The translations under genes were made by a program, and so were the position numbers. From Absidia repens (lineage: Eukaryota; Mucoromycota; Mucoromycetes; Mucorales; Cunninghamellaceae), in NCBI GenBank assembly GCA_002105175.1, contig MCGE01000001.1, forward strand, positions 2,170,001-2,234,000: a stretch of DNA of 64,000 bases, written 5' to 3'. The notes under the pieces are model-generated. The model saw only the letters and a list, made by a program, of their open reading frames with translations. It did not search any database and was not told where the DNA came from. This document shows positions 43,793 through 54,737 of the stretch, one piece after another (position 1 is the stretch's first letter; the number at the start of each line of letters is the position of its first letter).

Positions 43793-46186
43793 CTATGAAG
43801 TGATCACTTGCGAGTACACTATGTTTTTGAGGAAATATGGTGGAGCATCATTTTCGATCGAAATGGCAACTTTCAAGTTCAGAGGATTTGTTACACGGGA
43901 TAAGGCTACATAGAGTTGTCCATGGGAGAAAACAGGATCCTTGAGGTACACACCAACGTTGTCTAAAGTCTGGCCTTGTGATTTGTGAATGGTCATTGCG
44001 AAGGCAGGTTTGACTGGAAGTTGGGTTCGGCGAAGTTTGAATGGATAATCACCGTCATTTGTGCAGGAGTGGATTCTTGGAATGATATGTACCGAATTAT
44101 CGTCGTGATATCGTTTCACCGAGATCGAGCGCTGATGAAGTGATACGACATATACCTTTGTGCCGTTGCATAGTCCATTTTCAGGGTCAATATTCCTCAA
44201 AATGATAAGTGGCATACCAATCTTGAGGTGCATGATGTGAGGTGGCATACCTGAGGGACGAAGCGATCGAAGGAATTCGACTGGGTATGTTGCCATGGCG
44301 TTTTCAGGATCGTCAGCATCAATGATTGTGTCAGTAGACGTATATGTTCGATCATTTCCAGGGAAGAGGGCGTATGCCATATCGTTAATAGCGTCGACGT
44401 CGTCATTTTTGGAAGCCAATATAGCCCTGTTGCAATATAAGTGTGAGTTGAGTTGACCATCCATGCCCAGGAAAGGGTATACAGATTTCAAAAAGAGGGG
44501 AATGTCGTTCGAATTCATCACGCATTGGTGGGGTAGTTCTACTTGGTCATGGCAAGGTGGTCGCCCATCCCCAATTTTGACGATGAATTCGGCAAAGCCG
44601 GATACCCATGGTGATGTTGTTTCTGTGGTGGCAGAGTGTCGAAGGCGCATATTCGTTTTGAGTTGCAAAAGGGTAACGTGAGACCAAAAGGATGTTGACT
44701 TGATACATGCAGCAATAATATCAGCAGGTAAACCACGGGGCACCACAGGGAGAATCTGGCGAAAATCACCACCAAAGATAACCACTTTTCCGCCAAAGGG
44801 CACTTCTTCTAACCTAGTGTCGATAGCACCCATGATGTCCCGAAGCAATCGATCCACAACTTCAAAGGCATGTTTGTTACACATCACAGCTTCGTCCCAT
44901 ATTATCGCAGAGGCATTCGCTAATACATATGCATGCGGTCCACCAAGTCGGATATTGGATGTCGTATCAGCATCAGCATTGATGGGAATCTTGAACCTGC
45001 TATGGGCGGTGCGACCACCAGGAAGAAGAATAGCGGCAATACCAGAAGTTGCAACAGGGATGGCAATTTTTGCTTTGATCGGACATAGGCCAAAAGTACC
45101 TTGAAGAGGAGGGATTTGCCAGTACCACCAGCACCATTGACAAAGAAAAGTTTTGCGCTATATGGATCGGTGTCGTATGAATCGAAGGCGGACAAAACAC
45201 GGTGATAGGCTTGACTCTGTTCCGTATTCAGCAGTGGTAGGTTGTGGTTCAAGAATTCTGTCTGATTATCGGTGCAGTATTCCCTAATCTCAGAAATTGC
45301 AAGACTTTCGAGGTATGGCAGTGAATCGAATTCCCTGATGACTTCTTGTGGCAAGGTTGGATAGTCAGAAAGTCGATGTCCGGTGGTCTGCAATTGTTGT
45401 TCAATGTCACCTAAAGCACGCTTATATATTTGGTCCTGTTGATTTTCGTCAAGTGCTCGTTGTTGGTAATGTCTAGATCCCGTCGTAACTCGAAAAAGTA
45501 ATCGTCAGCCATTCGTTCACGGTGTTTCAACCAAAGAGCTAGCGGATCGGCAGGAGAGCAGTTGATCAAAATGTAGCAAAAAAGCCGGCGTACCATCTTT
45601 GGGAAAGGCGCGGTGAGTCCAGCTTCTTCCAAGCATTGATCCCATTCATCATCCGATTCCAAAAATCCACGTGCATTGGCAGCAGCTTGGAAGGTTTCGT
45701 GCACTACCCCATCATAGGTTCGAATGTCTTCAAAGCTTGTTGGTCCAGACACAGAAAGAAGTAGTAGGCGAAGTGAATATAATTCCATGTTGGCAAGACT
45801 TGCTGTGTAAATACGGCTAACAACGTTTCGTATAGGAGGGTTTCTACGGGCGTTCCACTGGCGACTGTTTGCATTCCAAGTGTAGCGGGTAGGAATATCA
45901 GGATATTTGTAATTTGTTGCCTCCATATCTTGATTGCACAAATCAAAAAAAGCCAGAAGTTTTGTCCTACGTTCCTTCAATCGATTCAGTTCTTCATGAG
46001 ACATACCGGCATTAAACGTCACCATTGTTCATTGGGAAGATGTATGTCAAGACGAGTGACCATTGGGTGGTGCATATGTATTCCAAATCCCAACGTCCGC
46101 CAAACAGCTTCACATGGCCAATATAGCGAGAGTTTTGGTACCAAGTAATTTTCGTCGTCTATAATTGCATCATCTGAAGATTGATC

Positions 46187-46217
<31 letters not shown>

Positions 46218-48977
46218 GTTGCCATTTCCAGTTGTGCGCGATCGCTGCCTTTGGTAACGTACTTGCAAAGGTACTTGACTGCCCGTGAAGATGTTGATAT
46301 TTCCACGTTGATATGTGAGTCGTATCGTTGGCTGAGATAGGGATTGTATGGCACGACATGTCGATTGTCTGCCCGGAAGCGTGTTGAAGTAAAAAAATGA
46401 GAGCGGCCATTTTGTCGACGTCTGTAGATAGGATATCCGTCAGAGTTCAGCTTGGTTTCAGGATTAAAGGCTCTTGGGTACCCGTCCTTGCATTTCCCAT
46501 CCTTCATACATGCTGCATCTGGTTTGGCGTTGCCACATGGACCATGGATCATACACCTGGTGACAGTGCGGTAGAGTTGCGGGCATTGTGATTGGTCAGG
46601 AATTTCACAAGATACAAACTGGTCGTATTCGTCAGGTGTATTGGGACGGTCGAGGAAATCCAGGATGAGGATGATGTGGATGTGTGGAAGACCTCGTTTT
46701 TGGAATTCGACAGTTCCAATATATCCGGCGACTTGACCAAAGCATTTTTCCTTGATGACATTGTTGATGAGATCCTGCACCTTCATTTCAAACACCCGAG
46801 AGCAAATGTCCGGCCGATCGTATACAGTTTGTCCCTCCGGAAGTTCACGCATAATTTCTGGCCATTTCGGGTTGCATGTCATAGTGATGAATAGTGTTGG
46901 TTTTCCCCTTTGCCGAATCAAAGCCAAGCCATCCTGAAGCATCTGCCGCATATATCGTGGGCCACCGGTGAATGACGACGGTAACACAATGGACCTTCCA
47001 ATTTGTCGTGGATTCGAATCATCGCCAATGCCGTTGTACATTTCCGCACGAAGCTGGTTTTGGTTGTTGGAGAGATATTTTAGTCGGTGGCTTTCGATTC
47101 GAACATAATTATCCACTAAATATTGCTGAAATAGTCGTCCAAAATGCTGTATTAATAACCGTGGCGTGTCATCATCATGTATGCACAGTAAGCACGAAGT
47201 GTCACATTCGATTCGTCGTCTGTATCCGAAGCCATGCCTGTGAACCAACCATCATCACCAAACGGGAACATCAGCACATAGTGAAGCGGCATGTATGATG
47301 GATGCAAGGAGTTGACCAATTGGAGACCTGAGTTTCTATCACGAATGACAATGTCGAATGGGGTGGCAATACCGTCAGTGCTATCTTCAACAACCATAGC
47401 CGCAATTTCAGGATAGGTTTGCTGATCGTATCGTCTTCCCTGTTGATGAGCACCACGAATAACAACATTCAAACATCCAAAAGGAGCATCACCGTATTGT
47501 TCAAAGGCAGTCATAAGGTTCCGAGCAAAGGGATTTGAATGATGGACCACTTGCTGTAAGGTTTCTATTGTAGTGGGATTCAAATGCGAAACCAAAGACG
47601 TCCGAGCCAGAAGCTGATCTTCTGCATCGCAAAAGTATACCTGGGTGAATTTCCGTTCGGTCGTTGATGGTGATCGAAGAGAGCCGAACTTGTGATATAT
47701 TGTCCCATTGATACAAAATGCTGGATTTGGGGAACGGTCATTATTGTTGTTGTTGTTGTTGCGGATGGGGATAGAGTCATCGACTTTAGTATTGACCATG
47801 GAGGCAAAGGCAAACAAAGTGTTATATGCCCTAATATACTTGTGGAAGTCAGCATTTGTTGGGCTGGTATGATCCAAAAGCATTTCCAGAAGAGGTTGAG
47901 GTGGGGGGAGGGTAAAGGTAACTTGATCTTGCCACCGTTGCAACATAAGCCGAATTTGGGGTTCCTTTCAGACGATGTTGTTAACCGCTCGTTTGGCCAC
48001 ATCAAAGCTTCACAGAATGGGCATTGGACATTTTTTGCAGGTAAGACATGTCGACGGTAAGATGGACCTTCATCATAACATACATAGCGACCCATGACAT
48101 CCTCAGGTGCGAAAGGCTCTTGACGTGCACGATTGTATTGTGGACCCATAATAGATGCATTCGACTTGTTGAATGGGCAAAGATGATATTTGGCATTCAT
48201 ATGTCCAGGGGCACCACAGCTACCGCAATTGACGTCTATAAGAGGAAAACGTAAATGTAAGTAAGAGAACGATTCCCTACTGCCCTGTCTAAAAGTATTT
48301 TACCTCGTTGTGCTGGCACAGGAATAGGGTTATTTGGTCGGGGTTGAGAGTGGCCAGGATTGTGAGGGCAAGAGGAATGCGTAACCCTTGAATGGGAAGT
48401 AGATCCACAGCGACATGAAGCGTCTATGTAAAAAGTGAAGCCGAGGTAAGTAAAAGTGATCGTTCCATTGTTTCAAAGTATCTTACCTTGTTGTGCTGGT
48501 ACAGGAATGGGGCTAATGCTTTGTTGTCGAGATGGGCGAGGATTGAGAGGGCAAGAGGAATGACTAACCCTCGAATGGGAAGTAGATCCACATTGACATG
48601 AAGCGGCTACTGTAAAAAAGTAAAACAGAGGTCAGTAAAAGAGATCGTTCCATTGTTTCAAGATATTTTACCTTGTCGAGTTGGTATAGGAACTGGATCA
48701 TTGCTTTGTTGTCGAGATGGGCGAGGATTGAGAGGGCAAGCGGAATGACTAACCCTTGAATGGGAAGTAGATCCACATTGACATGAAGCGGCTATTGTAA
48801 AAAGTCAAAGGGGTCAGTAAAAGAGATCGTTCCATTGTTTCAAAGTATTTTACCTTGTCGAGTTGGTATACGAATGGGATCAATGCTTTGTTGCCGAGAT
48901 CGGCGAGGATTGTGCGGGCAAGAGGAATTAGTAACCCTCAAGTGGGAAGTAGATCCACAGCGACATGATGCTGGCAT
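43793..48977 (-). pseudogene. Helitron Rep-helicase with N-terminal zinc-knuckle exons, frameshifted
   Basis: Starts at 48977 (MPASCRCGSTSH). Exons 48854-48977, 48672-48791, 48487-48606, 48304-48423 each encode one zinc knuckle; the fifth knuckle (CGSCGAPGHMN...CPFN) opens the long exon at 48235. Then come the Helitron N-terminal region (CPFCEALMWPNERL), the HUH nuclease motif GLPHIHIIL near 46680, the paired tyrosines YLCKYVTK near 46265, and a PIF1-type helicase: GGAGGTGKS-like P-loop near 45120 (NGAGGTGKS), FGGDFRQILPVVPRG near 44755, IHKSQGQTL near 43980, YVALSRVTNP near 43885. The frame changes at about 47905 (C run), 47155, 46021, 45460 and 45072, each by a small indel with the family match continuing. 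As assembled it cannot make one protein. NNNNNNN tracts come from (GTT)n repeats on the plus strand. Confidence 0.88.
48235..48977 (-). repeat. Tandem array of zinc-knuckle exon + intron units, period about 184 bp
   Basis: Four units. Exons 48672-48791, 48487-48606 and 48304-48423 are exactly 120 nt; the first, 48854-48977, is 124 nt including its ATG. Each reads like SCRCGSTSHSRVTHSSCP, with C-x-C, His and CP positions kept. Introns of 62-68 nt start GTAAAATAC or GTAAGATAC and end TACATAG, CAATAG or similar. All exons are phase 1 at both ends, so units can be added or lost without breaking the frame. Confidence 0.85.
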
Positions 48978-49610
48978 AATTAAAATGACCAAAAAGTAAG
49001 GCACGAAATAGAAATGCGCGAAAAAAAAAAAAAAAGTGTGCCATTACTTTTATGCCACTCGAATTCACGTTCCGCCGCTCTTACTGCGCAAAGTCCTGAA
49101 ATGTGTTGCCAAAAAAAAAACCCTCCCCGACATTGTAACAGCGTCATGGATACAGTGATGTGCGTAGAAAAAAAAAAACCGGCAGCTCGTTGTGTAAAAT
49201 GCTACGTATAGTTGCCAAAAAAAAAACCCTCCCCAAGATTGTAACAGCGACATGGATACAGTGATGTGAGTGGAGGAAATGATGGAAATTTCAAAGTCAT
49301 AGATGTTTATCTTAGATGTTTATCTTAGATCGTTATCTTAGATTGGATTTGGACCATGCTCTTTTTAATATATTAATAAATTTATTCAAAACAAATCAAT
49401 AACTAATGCAAAGGCAATCAATGATGATAACAATGATGATGATATTTATTTCTTTGTGAAGGTAGTAAAAAAAAAATTGAATAGAGCAATACAATGAAGA
49501 CAAACAAAAAAAAAGGAGTGGGATGAAGGATGTAGGGGATATGGTGCATTTTTTGATGATGATAACTAAGCTGAGGGTAATTAAACTAAAGAGTGCTATA
49601 ATAAATCAAT
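48978..49610. other. Right end of the Helitron-like element and 3' flank of alpha-tubulin
   Basis: 48978-49377 is the element's right end, with internal duplications: TTGCCAAAAAAAAAACCCTC occurs at about 49109 and 49213, and TTTATCTTAGAT recurs at 49310-49330. 49378-49610 is host DNA with tttattc (reverse AATAAA) near 49380, a likely tubulin poly(A) site close to the insertion. Confidence 0.6.
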
Positions 49611-51876
49611 CTAATAATCTTCGTCGTTTTCAATTTCAGAGTCACCAAGGGAGTCAAAACCGACTTCTTCATAATCTTTTTCCAGAGCAGCCAAGTCTTC
49701 CCGCGCTTCAGAAAATTCGCCTTCTTCCATACCTTCACCGACATACCAATGGACAAAGGCACGCTTGGCGTACATCAAATCAAATTTGTGATCGAGGCGG
49801 CTCCATGCAGAAGCAATAGCAGTAGTATTGGACAACATACACTATTAAAAACCCAAAAGAGATTAGTGACCGCAATTGGAAGGCGAGAAAGTTGAGTATC
49901 TTACCACTAAAAAAAACCAAGGTTAGCCAGGTGACAGATATAGTATAGGACGAGGTTAGTAAAGCTTCCTACAAAAAAAAAAAAAAGGCAACAAATATGT
50001 ATAATTTGAATGATACTTACGCTAATATATTCAAGAAATGAGAGAGTATTAGGTTAGTAATAATTTCATATAATACAAATGCAGCAGAAATATAATAACT
50101 TACACTACGAAGAGCAAAAACCGAATAAAATATACATTGGAAGAAATGTGTTCGAGAATGTTAGTAATGATGATCGATTGTGATACCTATACACATCACC
50201 AGGTAAATGAATATGATGCAACTTACGCTAATTAAAAAAATAAAAGAATGTAAGTAAACCATAAAACAATAATCAAAGCACCCTACTTTTTACCTCTTTG
50301 AACCTTGGCAACATCACCACCTGGAACCACACAAGGAGCTTGACCATTAATGGCAACCTAGTTACAAGCAAAAATGAGCTCCAAAATTTTTTGATCGTTG
50401 ATTTTTTAAAATTACCTTGAAACCAGTAGGACACCTATAAAAACATGAAAAGAAAATAAATGAGTTCATCGCATCACATCTACCTAACACATAATATATT
50501 TTTTAAGGTCCTACCAATCCACGAATTGAATTGTACGCTTGGTCTTGATCGCAGAGATAGCAGAGTTGGTGTCGTTAGGCACGACATCACCACGGTATAA
50601 CATACAACAAGCCATATATTTGCCTTCACGAGGATCACACTTGACCATTTGATTGTTGGGTTCAAAACAGGAGTTTGTAATTTCAGCAACAGACATTTGT
50701 TCATGATGAGCCTTGGCAGCAGAGATGATGGGGGCATATGTAACTAGAGGAAAGTGAATACGAGGGTAAGGCACCAAGTTGGTTTGGAATTCGTTCATAT
50801 CAGCATTCAAAGACCCATTGAAACGAAGAGAGGCAGTGATAGACGATACAACTTGAGCGATCAAACGATTGAGGTTGGAATAGGTAGGACGTTCAATATC
50901 CAAATTGCGACGACAGATGTCATAGATGGCTTCATTGTCGACCATGAAAGAGACATCCGAATGTTCTAAAGTAGTATGTGTTGTCAACACGGAATTGTAG
51001 GGTTCCACGACAGAGGTTGACACTTGGGGTGCAGGGTAAACAGAAAATTCAAGTTTGGACTTTTTTCCATAGTCAACAGATAAACGTTCCATCAGAAGAG
51101 AACCAAAACCAGAGCCGGTACCACCACCGAAGGAATGGAATACGAGGAAGCCTTGGAGACCAGTACAGTTATCAGCGAGCTTGCGGACACGATCCAAGAC
51201 GGAGTCCACCATTTCCTTTCCAACAGTATAATGACCACGAGCATAATTATTTGCGGCATCTTCCTTACCAGAAATCAGTTGTTCTATAGAGGTAATACAA
51301 ATAATAAGCTATCAGCTAGTTCCCGTTGTTTTTATACCTTCGTTTACTTACCAGGATGGAACAGCTGACGGTAGGTTCCCGAACGAACTTCGTCAATAAC
51401 AGAGGGTTCCAAATCCACCATAACCGTACGAGGGACATACTTGCCACTGCCAGTTTCAGAGAAGAAAGTTTCAAAACTACCCAAGCGGTAAATGATATAG
51501 AAAATAAGTACATGGATCTTTTGCGGTCCCATCACCGAAGAACGCCTTGATTGCTGCTGCAGAAGAGGGATAAAGAGAGATGTTTTACTTACGAGTGATC
51601 CGCGACATCTGTGCCTTCAGGTAGTCGACCATCAGGTTGAATACCATGTTCGTGGCAGTACTAAGATCAGCGAAATATATAAAACATGAGATCTTTGATG
51701 CGATTGATCGAGAGTAGGATTTACTTACAAGTTCCCAACAAGCATTACCGATTTGGACACCAGCTTGACCTATAATGTTGATCGAAGATGAATCACTATA
51801 CATCATATATATACATATCCATAATGAAGATAATACATATCAACTTACCAACGTGGACGGAAATAATTTCTCTCAT
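49611..51876 (-). CDS. TUB1: Alpha-tubulin, with a chain of 1-2 nt microexons
   Basis: Structural GTPase of microtubules. Exons in gene order: 51849-51876, 51729-51769, 51593-51660, 51352-51476, 50515-51283, 50416-50434 (19 nt), 50294-50357, then microexons 50227, 50104, 50021 (1 nt each) and 49905-49906 (2 nt), then 49611-49841. Sum 1350 nt, 449 aa, the normal length. Landmarks: [99 protein letters not shown]-terminal EIENDEDY ending in Tyr. The K40 loop is short and lacks a lysine at that site. Without the microexons the conserved KVQRAVCMLSN block is out of frame. Introns carry TTACTAAC-like branch sites. Family call is certain; the microexon path is inferred from sequence. Confidence 0.95.
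49842..50293 (-). other. TUB1: Microexon chain of alpha-tubulin (C, T, C, TG)
   Basis: Between exon end 50294 (CAAAGAG) and exon start 49841 (TGTATGTTG) there is no ordinary exon. Four sites show acceptor-nucleotide-donor: AATTAG|C|GTAAGT (50227), TCGTAG|T|GTAAGT (50104), ATTAG|C|GTAAGT (50021), TTTTAG|TG|GTAAGA (49905-49906). Joined, G+C+T gives Ala and C+TG gives Leu, then Cys-Met-Leu-Ser-Asn. Introns are 66, 122, 82, 114 and 63 nt; three contain ACTAAC-type branch sites at suitable distance. Confidence 0.8.
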
Positions 51877-52233
51877 GATATGTATTTTGGTTAAATAAAG
51901 AAGAAAAGAAGAAAGTGGAAAGACAAAAATTTAAAACCAAGGGCAATTTTTTTTCGTGTCACATTAGTTTTTTCATTGTTTTGCTGGACGTTGGCAGTCG
52001 CACATCATTTGACTGCCTACCATCGTCTACCTTACTTTTATTCATTAATCTGTTGCACACAATATAAAAAAAGAAGACGAATACATATAATAAAGTAATG
52101 TAAGAGTTTATTGTACAATTGGATGATATTCTAACACAGATAAAAGTCGTAAAGGATGAAATAAAAAATAAAGATCAAAGGAGACCCAAATAATGATTAA
52201 AAAAAAACTAAACTAGACCAAGTGACCGATGCA
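51877..52233. other. Alpha-tubulin promoter / GUT2 3' end
   Basis: Short spacer between two minus-strand genes. T run at about 51949-51956 (plus strand) upstream of tubulin; ATACATATAATAAAG-like sequence near 52083 and tttatt near 52108 suit GUT2 termination. Nothing else seen. Confidence 0.45.
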
Positions 52234-53649
52234 TTAAGCAGACCCAGCTCTATCAGCAGCAAGACCCATAGTGACTAAGAAAGTAGCTGCTTTTTCGTAT
52301 TCTTCAGTTTGACGTGCCTTGTCCCACTTGAGTTCTTCAGTCATGATTTCAATCACACGAGGCAATGATTGCAGGGCGGCTTCGGCGTTCAAGAAGGCCA
52401 AACGAGTACGACGCGCCAGAACATCCACAGCAGTACAAGCATATTCTTGACGGACCGCGTAACGCACTTCAGATTCTACATAAGGATAATTGGGAGCAAT
52501 GCGGTTGCCATAGGTAGGCCAGCTAATGGTGGTAGGATCTTCAATAGCACCAACAGCCCAAGCACGACTACCGTAAGAGTTGCCCAAATGATTCGCCACT
52601 TCGGTATCCATGCCAAATTCTTGCACCAAGCGGATAAACATCGTGCTGCTGAATCCCTTGCTACCCAACAACATCACCTTGTCCGTGTGGCATACATCTG
52701 TGGGCTTCAAATCAAATACTTCGATCGCCTTATCCACCGTTTCCATCGCCATCGCTCGGTAAGTTGTCCATTTTCCACCGGCAATAGTAATCAACTTGTT
52801 TTCACTGACATTGATCATGTGGTTGCGCACCAAGGATTGAGTGTTTTTGGCATGAGGGTCACGCACCAAGGGACGAATACCAGACCATGCAGCAAGCACA
52901 TCGCTACGGCGAACCTTCACATCAGGACTGAGATAGTGCGACACTTCTTCCAAAATCCATTGTACTTCATCTTCCTTGGGGAGGGGATTTTGTGTGACTT
53001 CAGTAGGTGAATCTAAGTTTACAAACAAATAGATAAGAATGAGATTAGATCCAGCTCCTTATCTTTTTTATTTATTTTTTTGCTATCCTTACCAGTGGTT
53101 CCAGCAATCGTATTCCCTTGCCAGGGGAGGAAGAAAATAACACGACCATCAGAAGTGGCTGGATCCAAAAGACCCATGTTGCGAGGACTGTAATAGTTGG
53201 GCAAAATAATGTGGACACCAGAGGAAGGAGCAACGATTTCTGCGTTAGTATTGTCATCCATTTTACGAAGACCATCAGTGAATGGACCCGTTGCATTGAT
53301 GACACCCTGGTAAGAAAAGAAAATCAATAGTAAATAATACGTTAGCAATCACTATTTCGTTATCATTCCTTTTCTCCCAGTTTTGTTTTATATAATTTTA
53401 CCTTGGCCTTGACAGTCCATTGGTCACCAGTCAGAGTATCTTTCAAAACAGCACCATCAACATGACCCTGTTCATTCTTGGTAAGATCCAACACTTCACA
53501 ATGATTTGCAACAGTAGCACCATGGTAAGCAGCAGTGATAGCAAGAGCAACATTCATACGAGCATCGTTGTGTTGACCTGAATAAAAATTGCAAATTACA
53601 TAAGTAAAACTGGACTGAATTCTAAACTATAAAGTACCCCTTTCGCCCC

Positions 53650-53684
<35 letters not shown>

Positions 53685-54737
53685 GTCGTAGTAAACCAAA
53701 GCGCCAACGAGTTCATCCCGCTTCAACATAGGGAAAGCTTCCAAAGCCTTCGATCTGGTAAGGAAGTAACTGCTTTCTAAAGCTTCACGTCCAGCAAATA
53801 AATCATACATCTTGCATCCAACCCAATAGTAAGGGATTTGCCACCATCTATGTTAAACAACATTAAACAATAAAAGAAAGATAAGGTATAGTTAGTTTTC
53901 GGACATTTATGATTTTGAATATCGCGAACCAATAAGACCCCACGTTGACACCCATATGTTCTTTTGTTCATAGTTCCAAAAAAAGTAATATGGGTGACAA
54001 AACGGTTTTTGTTCCCTTTCCGCCCCATACCCCGTCCTTCCGCATTTGCAACCGACACAAAAAAAAACATACTTGTAAACAGGCAGCATGATGGGTAGTT
54101 GACTTGAGAGATAAGGAGCAATGTCCAAAAACACTTTACGTTCGTGAAGAGCTTCCACTACCAACTTGTATTGTTCGTAATCCAATTCCATAATGGCTTT
54201 TTGAAGATAACGGACACCACCGTGCACGAGTTTAGTTGATCTTGAAGAGGTTCCTATTTAGTCAAAAACAAAACAGTTCATCTATCTATGCTTCCTTCCA
54301 ATTCTCTTTCTCTCTTTATCCCCTCTCTCTAACATACCTGAAGCAAAATCGTCACGTTCCACCAAGGCAACGTTGAGTCCACGAGTAGCAGCATCAAGAG
54401 CAGTACCAGTACCTGTTGCACCTCCACCTACAACGAGTAAATCGTATTGTTCACCGGCCTTGAGTTTGTTCAACATGGTTTCACGTGAAGGAGCTTGCCA
54501 TAAGTCTTCTTTGTCTAATTGTTGTTGTTGTTGGACGGATTCAGCGAAGGCAACACTGCGAGGCATAAGTTTTTGAAGAGCGGACAATGACCCCTTGGCT
54601 TGTTCTTGGTGTTTCAAAGCAGCCAAATAGGTATTTCGGGGATGTTGTTGCTCATAGGCATAGTAAGCGGCGCCGACACCACTGGCAACGGTTGCAGAAG
54701 CAAACACCTTTTGCGAGCGTGAAAGGTTTCTCCACAT
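52234..54737 (-). CDS. GUT2: Mitochondrial FAD-dependent glycerol-3-phosphate dehydrogenase
   Basis: Oxidises glycerol-3-phosphate to dihydroxyacetone phosphate on the inner mitochondrial membrane, passing electrons to ubiquinone; part of glycerol use and the G3P shuttle. Exons from the start: 54338-54737, 54073-54253, then about 53690-53850, 53401-53580, 53098-53308 and 52234-53014. N-terminus MWRNLSRSQKVFASATVASG is basic and amphipathic, a likely presequence followed by a membrane anchor. FAD fold: YDLLVVGGGATGTGTALDAA; then TSSRSTKLVHGGVRYLQKA, INATGPFTDGLR, SGVHIILPNYY, WSGIRPLVRDP, ITIAGGKWTTYR. It ends MGLAADRAGSA without the EF-hands of animal enzymes, as usual in fungi. All joins checked keep frame. 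Confidence 0.95.

Larger units (their letters stand above)
42598..49377 (-). mobile_element. Helitron-like element with Rep-helicase gene (long member of pair)
   Basis: About 6.8 kb. Left to right on the plus strand: end AATAAACGCTCTGGCGCTCC, a four-unit satellite array, repeat copy 7, the minus-strand transposase gene (43793-48977), and a right end homologous to 42380-42597 of the short element (GATGTGAGTGGAGGAAATGA, ATCTTAGATCG, CCATGCTCTTTTTAATATAT). The shared right end plus shared left end define two head-to-tail copies. The flanks of the whole block join as ...AATAAA / TTTATTC..., compatible with insertion between A and T, the usual Helitron target. The right end sits about 235 bp beyond the alpha-tubulin stop codon, in its 3' flank. 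Confidence 0.75.

Noticed and set aside
49842..50293. Tubulin intron cluster as stwintrons (introns nested within splice signals)
   Set aside because: Stwintrons interrupt the outer donor or acceptor itself; here one or two extra bases lie between each AG and the next GTAAG, and these bases are exactly what the frame needs.
51485..51592. An extra tubulin exon reading [14 protein letters not shown] text between 51480 and 51590
   Set aside because: All joins bring a stop or a foreign insertion; direct splicing from 51593 to 51476 gives the family sequence DHSFETFF.
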